64,000 bases of DNA. Source: an uncultured Lachnospiraceae bacterium. Lineage in GTDB: Bacteria; Bacillota; Clostridia; Lachnospirales; Lachnospiraceae. Below are positions 19,291 to 28,295 of the stretch, piece after piece. The stretch is taken from positions 45,141 through 109,140 of the forward strand of contig CACWKX010000014.1 in NCBI GenBank assembly GCA_902761585.1, given 5' to 3'. Position 1 is the first letter of the stretch, and the number at the start of each line of letters is the position of its first letter. The position numbers were made by a program, and so were the translations under genes. The notes beneath the pieces were generated by a model, which worked only from the letters and a program-made list of their open reading frames with translations, ran no database searches and had not been told where the DNA came from.

Positions 19291-19713
19291 ATGAAGAAAA
19301 ATGCAGGACTTGAGGTGCCCATTCTATGGTTCCTTGCACTCCATCTGAGCCTGATTGTGAATTCCATACAGGGAGTGTTCTCCAAGCTGGCGGGTCGTGA
19401 AAGAACGCTGTCGCCCAGGTGGATTCTTTTTTTCGGGTTGATGTTCGCCGCGCTGTTCACATTTGCCATCGCCTGGCAGCAGGTACTTAAGCACATGTCA
19501 CTGACTTTTGCCTTTACCAACAAGCCGATCACTATTATCTGGGGACTTGTCTGGGGTGTCCTGATCTTTCAGGAAAGGGTGACCTGGAACATGGTTCTGG
19601 GTTCGATCATCATCCTTGCCGGGATCATGGTCGGTGTCAGTGGCGGGCAGCCGGAACAGAAGGACGGAAGCCTCATGACCGGCGGCGAACCCGGAAAGGG
19701 GGAACAGCACTGA
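19291..19713 (+). CDS. DMT/SMR-type small membrane protein, candidate flippase subunit 1
   Basis: 140-residue membrane protein of the drug/metabolite transporter superfamily with about four hydrophobic segments (ILWFLALHLSLIV, WILFFGLMFAALF, ITIIWGLVWGVLI, VLGSIIILAGIMVG). The ATG at 19291 (MKKNAGL) is taken because the membrane part begins right after it; no good ribosome-binding site is visible, and the frame stays open upstream to an ATG at 19195, so the start is uncertain. It overlaps the next DMT gene by 1 base. Paired short DMT proteins in glycan loci are known from ArnE/ArnF, which flip undecaprenyl-linked aminosugar; a similar lipid-sugar flipping role is an inference. Confidence 0.7.
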   Translation: MKKNAGLEVPILWFLALHLSLIVNSIQGVFSKLAGRERTLSPRWILFFGLMFAALFTFAIAWQQVLKHMSLTFAFTNKPITIIWGLVWGVLIFQERVTWNMVLGSIIILAGIMVGVSGGQPEQKDGSLMTGGEPGKGEQH

Positions 19714-20066
19714 TGTTTACAGGACTGTGGAAATACCTCCTGATCTGGATTATCTCCGTGTTTATTTCTTCCATCGCACAGGTGATGCTCAAGGTTGAGG
19801 CAAACAAGACGCACAAAACCAGGCTTCAGGAATATCTGAATCCGATGGTGGCCGGCGCATACGGAATCTTTTTTGTATCGGTCTTTATGACCTACTATGC
19901 GCTGAAATATGTACCGCTGACCTACTCGCCGATTGTCGAGCCGCTCAGCTATATCTTTGTACCTGTGATCGGGGTGCTGCTTTTGCACGAGAAGCTGTCA
20001 AAACGCAGGATTCTGGGCATGCTGATCATGATCGCAGGGATCGCGGTTTTTTCATTTGGAGGCTGA
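19713..20066 (+). CDS. DMT/SMR-type small membrane protein, candidate flippase subunit 2
   Basis: 117 residues, four hydrophobic segments; ends with the EamA-like pattern (PLTYSPIVEPLSYIFVPVIGVLLLHEKLSKRR split over two helices, then ILGMLIMIAGIAVF). The conserved acidic residue of drug-exporting SMR proteins in helix 1 is not evident (first helix is IWIISVFISSIAQVML), arguing against multidrug efflux. The start codon overlaps the upstream stop (TGATG), so both subunits are probably made together. It is followed within 2 bases by a sugar aminotransferase gene, consistent with an aminosugar-lipid substrate. Confidence 0.75.
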   Translation: MFTGLWKYLLIWIISVFISSIAQVMLKVEANKTHKTRLQEYLNPMVAGAYGIFFVSVFMTYYALKYVPLTYSPIVEPLSYIFVPVIGVLLLHEKLSKRRILGMLIMIAGIAVFSFGG

Positions 20067-20067
20067 C

Positions 20068-21201
20068 ATGATTGATTTCAACAGACCACCCATTGTCGGG
20101 ACAGAACAGAAATATTTCCAGGAAGCGCTGGAGAGCGGCAAGCTCTGCGGAGACGGGAACTTTACAAAAAGGGCTTCTGCCTGGCTGGAGGATAAGTTCC
20201 AGGTCCGTTACTGCTATCTGACGACATCCTGCACGGCTGCTCTGGAGATGGGAAGCTGGCTGTGCAGCCTTGAACCTGGCGACGAGGTTATCATGCCGTC
20301 TTACACGTTTGTGTCGACGGCAGATGCTTTTGTCCTGAGAGGGGCAAGGATTGTCTATGTCGACATCGATCCGAAGACCATGAATATGAATGCGGATCTG
20401 ATTGAGGATGCCATTACGGATCGGACGCGGGCGATCGTCCCGGTCCACTATGCAGGAGTTGCCTGTGATATGGACAAGATCATGTCGATCGCGAAAAAAC
20501 ACAACCTGAAGGTGGTCGAGGATGCGGCACAGGGCGTGAATGCCTACTACAGAGGAAAGGCACTCGGGACGATCGGGGATTATGGCTGCTACAGCTTTCA
20601 TGAGACAAAGAATTATTCCATGGGAGAAGGCGGCGCGATCGTATTCAACAATGAAGAAGATCGGGAGCGTGCGGAAATTGTCCGAGAGAAGGGAACGAAC
20701 CGGAGCAAGTTCTTCCGCGGGCAGATTGACAAGTACACATGGGTGGATTATGGCTCTTCGTATCTGCCGTCTGAGCTGAATGTCGCTTATCTCTGGGCCC
20801 AGCTGCAGGTTTTCGACCAGATCCAGGAAAAACGGATGGCCATCTGGAATTATTACAACGAAACGCTGAAACCGCTTGCCGATGCAGGGTATATCGAGCA
20901 GCCATACATTCCGGACTACGCGCAGCATAATGCACACATGTACTATATCAAAGTGAAGGATCTGAATGTCAGAACGGATCTGATCCGGTACATGAAGGAA
21001 AAGGGGGTTCTGTGCGTCTTCCACTATATCCCGCTCCATCTTTCGGAGGCGGGAAAGCGGTTCGGGCGGTTCTCAGGTGAGGATGTCTATACAACGAGGG
21101 AGTCCGAGCGGCTGATGCGCCTTCCGATGTTCTACAATCTGGAAGAGAAGGACATGGAATATGCGGCAGACTGCCTGCTGAACTATCCAGGTTTTCACTA
21201 A
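20068..21201 (+). CDS. DegT/DnrJ/EryC1 sugar aminotransferase (WecE/RffA-like)
   Basis: PLP enzyme that aminates a nucleotide-linked 4-keto-6-deoxy sugar. The opening (MIDFNRPPIVGTEQKY, then GKLCGDGNFTKR) and the PLP lysine at 181 in SFHETKNYS match the WecE/RffA branch, which makes dTDP-4-amino-4,6-dideoxygalactose. ATG 20068 is preferred because GGAGG lies at 20057-20061. Presence of this gene implies that the glycan, or a lipid-linked sugar, contains an amino-dideoxy sugar; the dTDP-sugar synthesis genes are not in the window. Confidence 0.88.
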   Translation: MIDFNRPPIVGTEQKYFQEALESGKLCGDGNFTKRASAWLEDKFQVRYCYLTTSCTAALEMGSWLCSLEPGDEVIMPSYTFVSTADAFVLRGARIVYVDIDPKTMNMNADLIEDAITDRTRAIVPVHYAGVACDMDKIMSIAKKHNLKVVEDAAQGVNAYYRGKALGTIGDYGCYSFHETKNYSMGEGGAIVFNNEEDRERAEIVREKGTNRSKFFRGQIDKYTWVDYGSSYLPSELNVAYLWAQLQVFDQIQEKRMAIWNYYNETLKPLADAGYIEQPYIPDYAQHNAHMYYIKVKDLNVRTDLIRYMKEKGVLCVFHYIPLHLSEAGKRFGRFSGEDVYTTRESERLMRLPMFYNLEEKDMEYAADCLLNYPGFH

Positions 21202-21223
21202 GCGAGCAGCAGGAGACGGTTCA

Positions 21224-23113
21224 ATGGATTCGATGCTTCGGAAGATCAAACCCTATTACATCCGGAAGGCGTTTCGCTATCTGCGCCACTATGGACTGCA
21301 TGACTTTGCCGTCAGGGTGCAGGAACGTCTGGCACCGGAGCATGTTCCGTACGGCCCGTGGTTTGAAAAGCGAAGGGCATCCGGCGAGGAGCTCGCTGCG
21401 CAGAGAAGGGAAGCAGAGGCATATCTGAGATCCGGGAGAATGGAGCAGGAGCCGCTTTTTTCGGTTATCGTGCCGATCTACCGGACACCGGAGCGGTACC
21501 TTCAGGAGATGGCGCACTCTGTGCTCAGCCAGTCCTTTCCTGATTTTGAACTGATACTGGTGAATGCCAGTCCGGATGACCGGAGCTGCTCAGCGTCCTT
21601 GCGTGCGCTGGAGAAAAAGGACAGGCGGGTGCGCATACTCGCTCTCGCTGAAAACCAGGGAATTGCGCAGAACACAAATGCCGGACTTTTCTCTGCGCGG
21701 GGGGAATATGTCTGTTTCATGGACCATGATGACAGAATCGAGCCCGACGCACTGTATCATGCCTGGAAGGCAATCGTCTCTGCCTGCGGGGCTGGAAGAA
21801 AGAAGCCGCTTCTTCTCTACACCGACGAGGACAAGATCCGGGATGACGGGAGGGGCGGGGAAGAACATTTCCAGCCACATTTCAAGCCTGATTTCAATCT
21901 GGATCTGCTCCGCTCCAATAATTATATCTGCCACTTCCTGATTGTGAAGGCATCGATTGCCAGGGAAGCGGGCGGATTTGACAGCATGTATGACGGGGCT
22001 CAGGACTATGACTTCATCCTCCGGTGCATAGATCTCATTCGGGCACAATGTGGATGCGGGTACGGGAGGGAAGCTCAGCCGGGGATCGTGCATATCCCGC
22101 GTGTTCTGTATGCGTGGCGCGTCCATGAACAGTCGACAGCCGACAATCCGGAGAGCAAGTCCTATGCCTATGACGCTGGAAGAAGAGCGCTTCTCGCACA
22201 CCTTGACCGGTGCGGTGAGAAAGGGGACGTGGCGGTGAGCGCTGACTTCGGGTTCTACCGGATCCGGTACCGGGAGGAGGAGCACCCGCTCGTGTCGATT
22301 ATTATCCCCAACCATGAGCAGAGGGAGGTTCTTCAGAAGTGCATCGGCGCGATCCATGCCCACACAGACTATGACCGTTATGAAGTGATCGTTGTTGAGA
22401 ACAATTCTTCTTCCCGTGAAATACTCTCCTACTATAAGAGCATTCAGGGAATCGATCATGTGCGCGTCGTCAGGTGGAAGGGTGCATCGTTCAACTTCTC
22501 GTCTGTGTGCAACAAAGGGGCAGAACAGGCGCACGGAAACTATCTGGTCTTCATGAACAACGATGTGGAGGTGAAGGACGGTTGGCTGACGGAGCTTCTT
22601 TCGCTATGCGAGCGCCCGGGCGTCGGAGCCGCAGGACCGAAGCTCTTTTATCCGGACGGGAAAGTTCAGTCGGCCGGAGTTGTGGTTGGGATCGGTCAGG
22701 TTGCCGGGAGTCTGTTTACAGGGATGAACGGCGCGTTTGGCGGCTACCTGCACAAGGCATCGCTCATGCAGGACTTGTCAGCTGTGACCGGTGCGCTGAT
22801 AATGGTACAGCGGGAGATTTTTGAGCAGGTGGGCGGCTTCAGAAAAGAGCTGGCGGTAGCCTTCAACGATGTGGATCTCTGCCTGAGGCTTCGGGAGAAG
22901 GGCTGTCTTGTCGTCTATGATCCGTTCGCGCAGGCCATCCACCATGAGTCGGTATCAAGGGGCGACGAGTACACGAAGGAGAAGGCGGAGCGCTTTCGAA
23001 AAGAGGCTGCCTTCATGAAGGCGGCATGGCCGGATTATTACGAAAAAGGAGATCCCTTCTATAATCCGAATCTGTCGCTGAAGCGCTGGGATTATTCCCT
23101 GAGTGATGACTGA
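21224..23113 (+). CDS. Two-domain GT2 glycosyltransferase
   Basis: 629 residues with two GT2 domains. First domain (about 80-330): FSVIVPIYRTPERY, LVNASPDD, CFMDHDD, LYTDEDK, YDFILR. Second domain (about 355-600): VSIIIPNHEQ, VIVVENNSSS, FMNNDVEV, FNDVDLCLRLR. Both halves keep their catalytic-looking acidic motifs, unlike the two shorter paralogues upstream. Start ATG 21224 has AGGAG about 8 bases before it. It likely adds one or two sugars of the repeat unit. Confidence 0.9.
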   Translation: MDSMLRKIKPYYIRKAFRYLRHYGLHDFAVRVQERLAPEHVPYGPWFEKRRASGEELAAQRREAEAYLRSGRMEQEPLFSVIVPIYRTPERYLQEMAHSVLSQSFPDFELILVNASPDDRSCSASLRALEKKDRRVRILALAENQGIAQNTNAGLFSARGEYVCFMDHDDRIEPDALYHAWKAIVSACGAGRKKPLLLYTDEDKIRDDGRGGEEHFQPHFKPDFNLDLLRSNNYICHFLIVKASIAREAGGFDSMYDGAQDYDFILRCIDLIRAQCGCGYGREAQPGIVHIPRVLYAWRVHEQSTADNPESKSYAYDAGRRALLAHLDRCGEKGDVAVSADFGFYRIRYREEEHPLVSIIIPNHEQREVLQKCIGAIHAHTDYDRYEVIVVENNSSSREILSYYKSIQGIDHVRVVRWKGASFNFSSVCNKGAEQAHGNYLVFMNNDVEVKDGWLTELLSLCERPGVGAAGPKLFYPDGKVQSAGVVVGIGQVAGSLFTGMNGAFGGYLHKASLMQDLSAVTGALIMVQREIFEQVGGFRKELAVAFNDVDLCLRLREKGCLVVYDPFAQAIHHESVSRGDEYTKEKAERFRKEAAFMKAAWPDYYEKGDPFYNPNLSLKRWDYSLSDD

Positions 23114-23114
23114 T

Positions 23115-24143
23115 ATGAAGATTGTGACGGTCGTGATACCCAATTTCAACGGCATGAAATATCTGGAAGGCTGCCTGTCCTCCCTTCGGAGGCAGACAGA
23201 GCAGCGCTTCGAGACAATCCTGGTTGACAACGGATCAGAGGACGGGAGCGTGGAGTATGTCCGCACGCAATTCCCGGAGGTCCGCGTCCGGGCTTACCGG
23301 AAAAATACCGGTTTCTGCCATGCTGTAAATGATGGGATCCTGCTGGCGAAGACGCCATATGTCTTTCTGCTGAACAATGACACGATTCTTGAGGAGAAGG
23401 CCCTGGAAGCGCTTGTCAGGGCAATGGAGAAGGGCGGAGGCAGGGTCTTTTCGTGCTGTTCAAAACTTGTCAGCCTGACGGATTCCGGGAAAATGGATGA
23501 TGCGGGCGATTTTTTCTGCGCGCTGGGCTGGGCTTTTGCGCGCGGAAAGGGTAAAAGTGCGGCACGCTATGACCATCAGGAGCCGTGTTTTGCCTGCTGC
23601 GCTGCGGCAGCACTGTACAGACGGGAGGTCTTCTCCCAGATCGGTCTTTTTGACGAGCGCCATTTTGCTTATCTGGAGGACATCGATGTCGGGTGGCGGG
23701 CAAGACTTGCCGGCTACACGAATTTTTATGTGCCTGAGGCAGTTGTCCGGCATGCGGGAAGCGCGACGAGCGGCTCCCGCTACAATGCCTTCAAGGTTGA
23801 AAAGGCAGCCCGGAACAACTTCTATATGATCTATAAGAATATGCCGTCCTGGCAGCTGGCGTTGAATGCTCCGCTCTTCCTGGCAGGAACGCTCATCAAG
23901 CTTTGCTGGTTTTCCGGGAAGGGGTTTGGAAGAGCCTACTGCTCGGGGCTTGCACAGGGCATCTGCATGTCGGCGGGGATTCGTCCGGGCAGGGGACCTG
24001 TCTGGTCTGCCGGTATGAACGCGAGAAGGAAAAAGGCAGGAATGCCCGGGGAGACCCGGAAGGCCGGAGGGCTGAAGGCCTGCATGAAGATTCAGCGGGA
24101 GCTCTGGCTCGGACTGAAACCGCTTGTTGAAACCTGGAGGTGA
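23115..24143 (+). CDS. GT2 glycosyltransferase (rhamnosyltransferase-like)
   Basis: Single-domain GT2 of about 342 residues: TVVIPNFNGMKYL, LVDNGSEDGSVE, FLLNNDT, the acceptor-side motif AYLEDIDVGWR and HAGSATSGSR, typical of the WcaA/RfbN-like group. The C-terminus is basic with one possible membrane-associated helix (LALNAPLFLAGTLIKL). Start is uncertain among GTG 23103, ATG 23106 and ATG 23115; the last places the conserved beta-strand at the usual distance. It overlaps or abuts the previous stop, so it is coupled. Confidence 0.87.
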   Translation: MKIVTVVIPNFNGMKYLEGCLSSLRRQTEQRFETILVDNGSEDGSVEYVRTQFPEVRVRAYRKNTGFCHAVNDGILLAKTPYVFLLNNDTILEEKALEALVRAMEKGGGRVFSCCSKLVSLTDSGKMDDAGDFFCALGWAFARGKGKSAARYDHQEPCFACCAAAALYRREVFSQIGLFDERHFAYLEDIDVGWRARLAGYTNFYVPEAVVRHAGSATSGSRYNAFKVEKAARNNFYMIYKNMPSWQLALNAPLFLAGTLIKLCWFSGKGFGRAYCSGLAQGICMSAGIRPGRGPVWSAGMNARRKKAGMPGETRKAGGLKACMKIQRELWLGLKPLVETWR

Positions 24144-24149
24144 GGACGC

Positions 24150-25550
24150 TTGATCAAGGATAACCAGAAGTATTTCAACAGGCTGCAGGTTGTGATTGAC
24201 GCAGCGGTAACGGCTGTCAGCTATCTGTTTTCCTGGTGGATTCAGTTTACATTCTGGACGCCGAAGACACAGGGGCGGCTTTCATTTTCAACCTACATGC
24301 TGGCGCTGGTCTTTGTGATCCCGGCGTATCTTCTTCTGTATGACGGATTCAGGCTCTATCAGCCGAGAAGAATATCCGGGAAACGGGTAGAGGCTGGAAA
24401 CATCTTCCTGGCCAATATGGTCGGACTTCTGATGTTCATCTTCTGTCTGTATGTCATCCGGCAGCAGGACTTCTCCAGACAGATGCTGTTTTTGTTCACC
24501 GGGATTAATTTTATAAGCCTGGTAATCGAGCGGAATGTCATCCGGATGATGCTGCACCGAATCCGCCGCAAGGGGATGAACCTCAAGCATATGATGATGG
24601 TGGGGTGCAGCGCAGCAGCTGAGGGATACATTGACCGGATCCGGCAGAATCCCCAGTGGGGATATCAGGTTCACGGAATTCTCGATGATAATACGAAAAA
24701 GGGCAGTCTGTACGATGGGGTGCCTGTTCTGGGCGGAACGGATGAGCTGGAACACATTCTCTCCGAAAACAACCTGGATGAAATCGCGATCACACTGAGC
24801 CTTTCGGAATACTATAAGCTGAAGCGGATTGTAGCTTCATGTGAAAAATCCGGCGTCCACACACAGTTTGTTCCGGATTACACGGATATCATTCCGTCCA
24901 GACCGTACACGGAAGACCTTCTGGGGCTTCCGGTTGTGAATATTCGCTATGTGCCGCTCTCCGACACATTCAATGCGATGGTGAAGCGGCTGTTTGACAT
25001 TGTAGTGTCGATTTTTGCGATCATCATCTTTTCTCCGGTGATGATCGGGACCGCGCTGGCCGTGAAGCTGACATCCAAGGGACCGGTAATCTTCCGCCAG
25101 GAGCGCGTCGGCCTTCACAACCGCCCGTTCCAGATGTACAAGTTCCGTTCCATGGAGGTTCAGAATCCCGAAGAGGAGAAGAAGGGATGGACGACACAGA
25201 ACGATCCAAGGGTGACAACAGTCGGGAGATTCATCAGGAGGACATCGCTGGATGAGTTCCCACAGCTGTTCAACGTGCTTAAGGGAGACATGAGTCTGGT
25301 CGGACCGAGACCGGAGCGGCCGCAGTACGTAGAGAAGTTCCGGGAGGAAATTCCGAGGTATATGGTCAAACATCAGGTCCGCCCAGGGATGACGGGCTGG
25401 GCACAGGTCAACGGATACCGTGGAAACACGTCCATACGGAAACGGATCGACTATGACATCTATTATATAGAACACTGGACGTTCGGGCTGGACATCAAGA
25501 TTCTGTTTCTGACAGTATTCAAGGGATTTGTCAACAAGAATGCATATTGA
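24150..25550 (+). CDS. Undecaprenyl-phosphate sugar phosphotransferase (WbaP/WcaJ-like)
   Basis: Second initiating enzyme of the locus. Four to five N-terminal membrane helices, a Rossmann-like middle part (MMMVGCSAAAEGY, GVPVLGGTDEL) and a C-terminal sugar transferase domain (KRLFDIVVSIFA, PVIFRQERVG, MYKFRSM, DEFPQLFNVLKGDMSLVGPRPERP). Length 466 is normal for polyisoprenyl-phosphate hexose-1-phosphate transferases. The start is TTG 24150 with an excellent GGAGGTGAGG upstream. Confidence 0.92.
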   Translation: MIKDNQKYFNRLQVVIDAAVTAVSYLFSWWIQFTFWTPKTQGRLSFSTYMLALVFVIPAYLLLYDGFRLYQPRRISGKRVEAGNIFLANMVGLLMFIFCLYVIRQQDFSRQMLFLFTGINFISLVIERNVIRMMLHRIRRKGMNLKHMMMVGCSAAAEGYIDRIRQNPQWGYQVHGILDDNTKKGSLYDGVPVLGGTDELEHILSENNLDEIAITLSLSEYYKLKRIVASCEKSGVHTQFVPDYTDIIPSRPYTEDLLGLPVVNIRYVPLSDTFNAMVKRLFDIVVSIFAIIIFSPVMIGTALAVKLTSKGPVIFRQERVGLHNRPFQMYKFRSMEVQNPEEEKKGWTTQNDPRVTTVGRFIRRTSLDEFPQLFNVLKGDMSLVGPRPERPQYVEKFREEIPRYMVKHQVRPGMTGWAQVNGYRGNTSIRKRIDYDIYYIEHWTFGLDIKILFLTVFKGFVNKNAY

Positions 25551-25558
25551 GGATTTTT

Positions 25559-27256
25559 ATGGTGTACGGAAGAAAAAATCGGGAGAAAGGCAGCCAATCG
25601 AGCCGCGGAAGTGCGAGCAGATACCAGGATCGGGACAGCCGACTGTATGAGGAGGAGCAGCCCTACAGCCGCAGGCGGGTTTCATCCAGACACCTGGACG
25701 GGTACGGAGTCGGCGACAGCTATGACCGGCAGGAGGAATTCGGGAGACCGGAAGGCTCCTGGCGCTCAGAGCCGGATGGATATCGCCGCCGCGACAAGTG
25801 GAACGAAGACTTCTACGGGCAGAATGGACGGGAGGATGAGGACAGGCCGGGAAGGAAGCAGTCTTCCCGGACGCCCAGGTGGGAAAACGATCCGTATGAT
25901 GACCGCTATGAGGGCGGATACGAGGATTTTGACGATGAGGATGGCCGGAAGGTCAGACGTACGGCGCGCCGTCCGCAGCGCAGGACTGCAGAAGAAGAGA
26001 CAGAGACAAGATGGCACAGCCGGCAGGACTCCTATGAGCCGGTACGCCGGCAGGACTCCTATGGATTGGAGCAGGAGTCATCCGGCTTTCGGGACCCCTA
26101 TGGAACGGAGCAGGAATCAACCCGCCTTCGGAGCACATACGGAACGGAGCAGGAATCATCCCGCCTTCGGAGCACATATGGAACGGATCAGGGACCATCA
26201 CGCCTTCGGGACCCATACGGAACGGCGCGGCAGTCAGTCCGCCCGTCAGGAAGGCGGAAGCCCAAAAAGGGTCGAAAGAGCCGCTTTATCGTGCGCCTTG
26301 TCCTTTTGATCATCCTTTCAGTCGTCTTGTTTGGTGTGTACCGGTTTTCCAGGCTGGACCGTGTCCACCTGGGGAATATCCTGAAGAATGAAGGCATACA
26401 GTCTCAAAAAGGTTACCAGAACTTTGTGATTTACGGGGTCGACTCCAGAGAAGGGCAGCTGACGAAGGATTCCCATTCGGACACAATCGTGATCTGCAGC
26501 ATCAACAAAAGCACGAAGGACGTGAAGATGGTTTCCGTCTATCGGGATACATACCTGGATAATACGAACGGAGAGTTCCGAAAAGCGACGGAATGCTATT
26601 TCTTCGGGGGGCCAGAGCGTTCGATCAATATGCTGAACAAGAATCTGGATCTGGATATCTCAGACTATGTGGCGGTCAATTTCGATGCTGTCGTCAGGGC
26701 AGTCGATCTCATCGGCGGCGTGGAAATCAATGTCACAGAGGATGAGCTGCCCTATATCAATGGGTATCAGACAGAAAATGCACAGGTGACCGGAGCGCAG
26801 ATCACGCCGGTGACTTCCGCCGGGTATCAGCATCTGAACGGAATTCAGGCACTGGCGTACTGCCGGATCCGCTATACATCCGGCGATGATTACAAGCGGA
26901 CGGAGCGGCAGCGGGATGTTCTGACGCAGATTTTTGAGATCGCGAAAAAGGAAGGCACCACGAAGATGCTTCAGGTCGCGGACGCAATGCTTCCTTACAT
27001 TTCAACCAGTTTCTCGAACACTGAAATCATGGGACTTGTTTCGGAGATGTCAGGTCTGACGCTTGGCGATTCGACGGGCTTTCCGTTTGAACAACAGCCG
27101 GCAGACACCCCGGCAGGGGACTGTGTGGTTCCAGTCAATCTGACAGCCAATGTGAAGGAACTTCACGCCTTTTTGTTCGGGCAGAATGATTACACGCCGA
27201 CATCGACGGTTCAGTCGATTTCGCAGCAGATTGTGACCAATACAGGTATCGGATGA
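25559..27256 (+). CDS. LytR-CpsA-Psr (LCP) family glycan ligase with repeat-rich N-terminus
   Basis: LCP enzymes attach lipid-linked glycans to peptidoglycan, the expected last step of this locus. About 240 cytoplasmic residues rich in Arg, Tyr, Asp, Glu and Ser come first, including four 13-residue tandem repeats (YGTEQES type). A single membrane helix follows near 243-262 (VRLVLLIILSVVLFG), then the LCP domain from about residue 288 with VIYGVDSR, HSDTIVI, SVYRDTY and the RTERQRD motif. ATG 25559 is preferred over TTG 25547 because of TGAGGA just ahead. The disordered tail is far longer than usual and may be a regulatory or scaffold segment. Confidence 0.9.
   Translation: MVYGRKNREKGSQSSRGSASRYQDRDSRLYEEEQPYSRRRVSSRHLDGYGVGDSYDRQEEFGRPEGSWRSEPDGYRRRDKWNEDFYGQNGREDEDRPGRKQSSRTPRWENDPYDDRYEGGYEDFDDEDGRKVRRTARRPQRRTAEEETETRWHSRQDSYEPVRRQDSYGLEQESSGFRDPYGTEQESTRLRSTYGTEQESSRLRSTYGTDQGPSRLRDPYGTARQSVRPSGRRKPKKGRKSRFIVRLVLLIILSVVLFGVYRFSRLDRVHLGNILKNEGIQSQKGYQNFVIYGVDSREGQLTKDSHSDTIVICSINKSTKDVKMVSVYRDTYLDNTNGEFRKATECYFFGGPERSINMLNKNLDLDISDYVAVNFDAVVRAVDLIGGVEINVTEDELPYINGYQTENAQVTGAQITPVTSAGYQHLNGIQALAYCRIRYTSGDDYKRTERQRDVLTQIFEIAKKEGTTKMLQVADAMLPYISTSFSNTEIMGLVSEMSGLTLGDSTGFPFEQQPADTPAGDCVVPVNLTANVKELHAFLFGQNDYTPTSTVQSISQQIVTNTGIG
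26060..26215 (+). repeat. Four 39-base tandem repeats inside the LCP gene
   Basis: Units begin at 26060, 26099, 26138 and 26177, each encoding 13 residues beginning YG (YGLEQESSGFRDP, YGTEQESTRLRST, YGTEQESSRLRST, YGTDQGPSRLRDP); a decayed fifth begins at 26216. In-frame repeat number could vary between strains. Confidence 0.9.
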
Positions 27257-28242
27257 TGGAGAAAACAGTTGGGGTTGTTATTCCAGTCTTTTGCCCGGGG
27301 CCGCTTTTTCATGAGCTGTTGCGCCGGCTGACCAGACAGACGCACATTCCTGAGGAAGTTGTGATCATTCATACGGCTCCGGAGCCGCAGGAGTGCGGAA
27401 CAGCACAGAAGACGGAGGCAGCAGAAGCTGCAGAGAAGTTCCGGACTTCATTCCCATCCCTGACGGTGCTGGAGGTCAGGCAGAAAGAGTTCGGCCACGG
27501 GAAGACGAGAGATCTGGGAATCGGTTATACCGACACGGATCTGGTGCTTTGTATGACACAGGATGCGCTCCCGAGAGACAGCAGGCTGGTGGAGCGGCTG
27601 ATGCACGCATTTGATGATCCGTCGGTTGCGGCAGCGTATGCGAGGCAGCTTCCGGGGAAAAAGAGCAGCGTGCTGGAGGCGGAAGCCAGGACATTCAATT
27701 ATCCAGCCTCCTCTGCCGTCAAGTCGGCCGCAGATCTGGACCGGCTTGGCATCAAGACGTTTTTCTGCTCCGATGTCTGTGCGATGTGGAGACGGTCTGC
27801 CTACGACCAGGCCGGCGGTTTTGAGAAGGATGTCATCTTCAATGAAGACATGATCCTCGCGGGGAAAATGATTCAGAAGGGCTGCCGGATCGCCTATTGT
27901 GCAGACGCGCAGGTTTACCATACACATCACTACAGCGGGATCAGGCAGCTTCACAGAAATTTCGATCTTGGCGTTTCACAGGCTGACTATCCGGAGATTT
28001 TCAATATGGCTTCGAGCAGCAGGGAAGGACTGCGGTTCCTCCGGCAGGCGATGTCTGACCTGATCAGGAGCGGGCAGGGATATCTGGTGCCGCAGCTTTT
28101 GTGGCAGAGCGGCTGCAAATACGCAGGATATCAGCTGGGGAAAAATTACCGGAAGCTGCCCGACCGGCTTGTGAGAGTTCTCACGGACAGCCCAGTATAC
28201 TGGGAACAGAAAAAAAGAACATCCACACATTCTACACAATGA
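27253..28242 (+). CDS. GT2 glycosyltransferase (rhamnosyltransferase-like)
   Basis: 329 residues: GVVIPVFCPG at the start, HGKTRDLGI, LCMTQDALP in place of the usual NDD-type motif, and FNEDMILAGKM as the catalytic-base region. FGHGKTRDLG and TQDA are characteristic of rhamnosyltransferases related to RfbF/Cps families. ATG 27253 overlaps the LCP stop (ATGA). The end of the polysaccharide locus is placed here, since the next gene is of another kind. Confidence 0.87.
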   Translation: MMEKTVGVVIPVFCPGPLFHELLRRLTRQTHIPEEVVIIHTAPEPQECGTAQKTEAAEAAEKFRTSFPSLTVLEVRQKEFGHGKTRDLGIGYTDTDLVLCMTQDALPRDSRLVERLMHAFDDPSVAAAYARQLPGKKSSVLEAEARTFNYPASSAVKSAADLDRLGIKTFFCSDVCAMWRRSAYDQAGGFEKDVIFNEDMILAGKMIQKGCRIAYCADAQVYHTHHYSGIRQLHRNFDLGVSQADYPEIFNMASSSREGLRFLRQAMSDLIRSGQGYLVPQLLWQSGCKYAGYQLGKNYRKLPDRLVRVLTDSPVYWEQKKRTSTHSTQ

Positions 28243-28295
28243 TATGGTAGACTAAAACGATTGCCAACAATGAACCATACAAGGAGATGAGAGCG

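Noticed and set aside
20026..21039. 337-residue minus-strand frame opposite the aminotransferase
   Set aside because: No domain or ribosome-binding site; the plus-strand aminotransferase is unmistakable.
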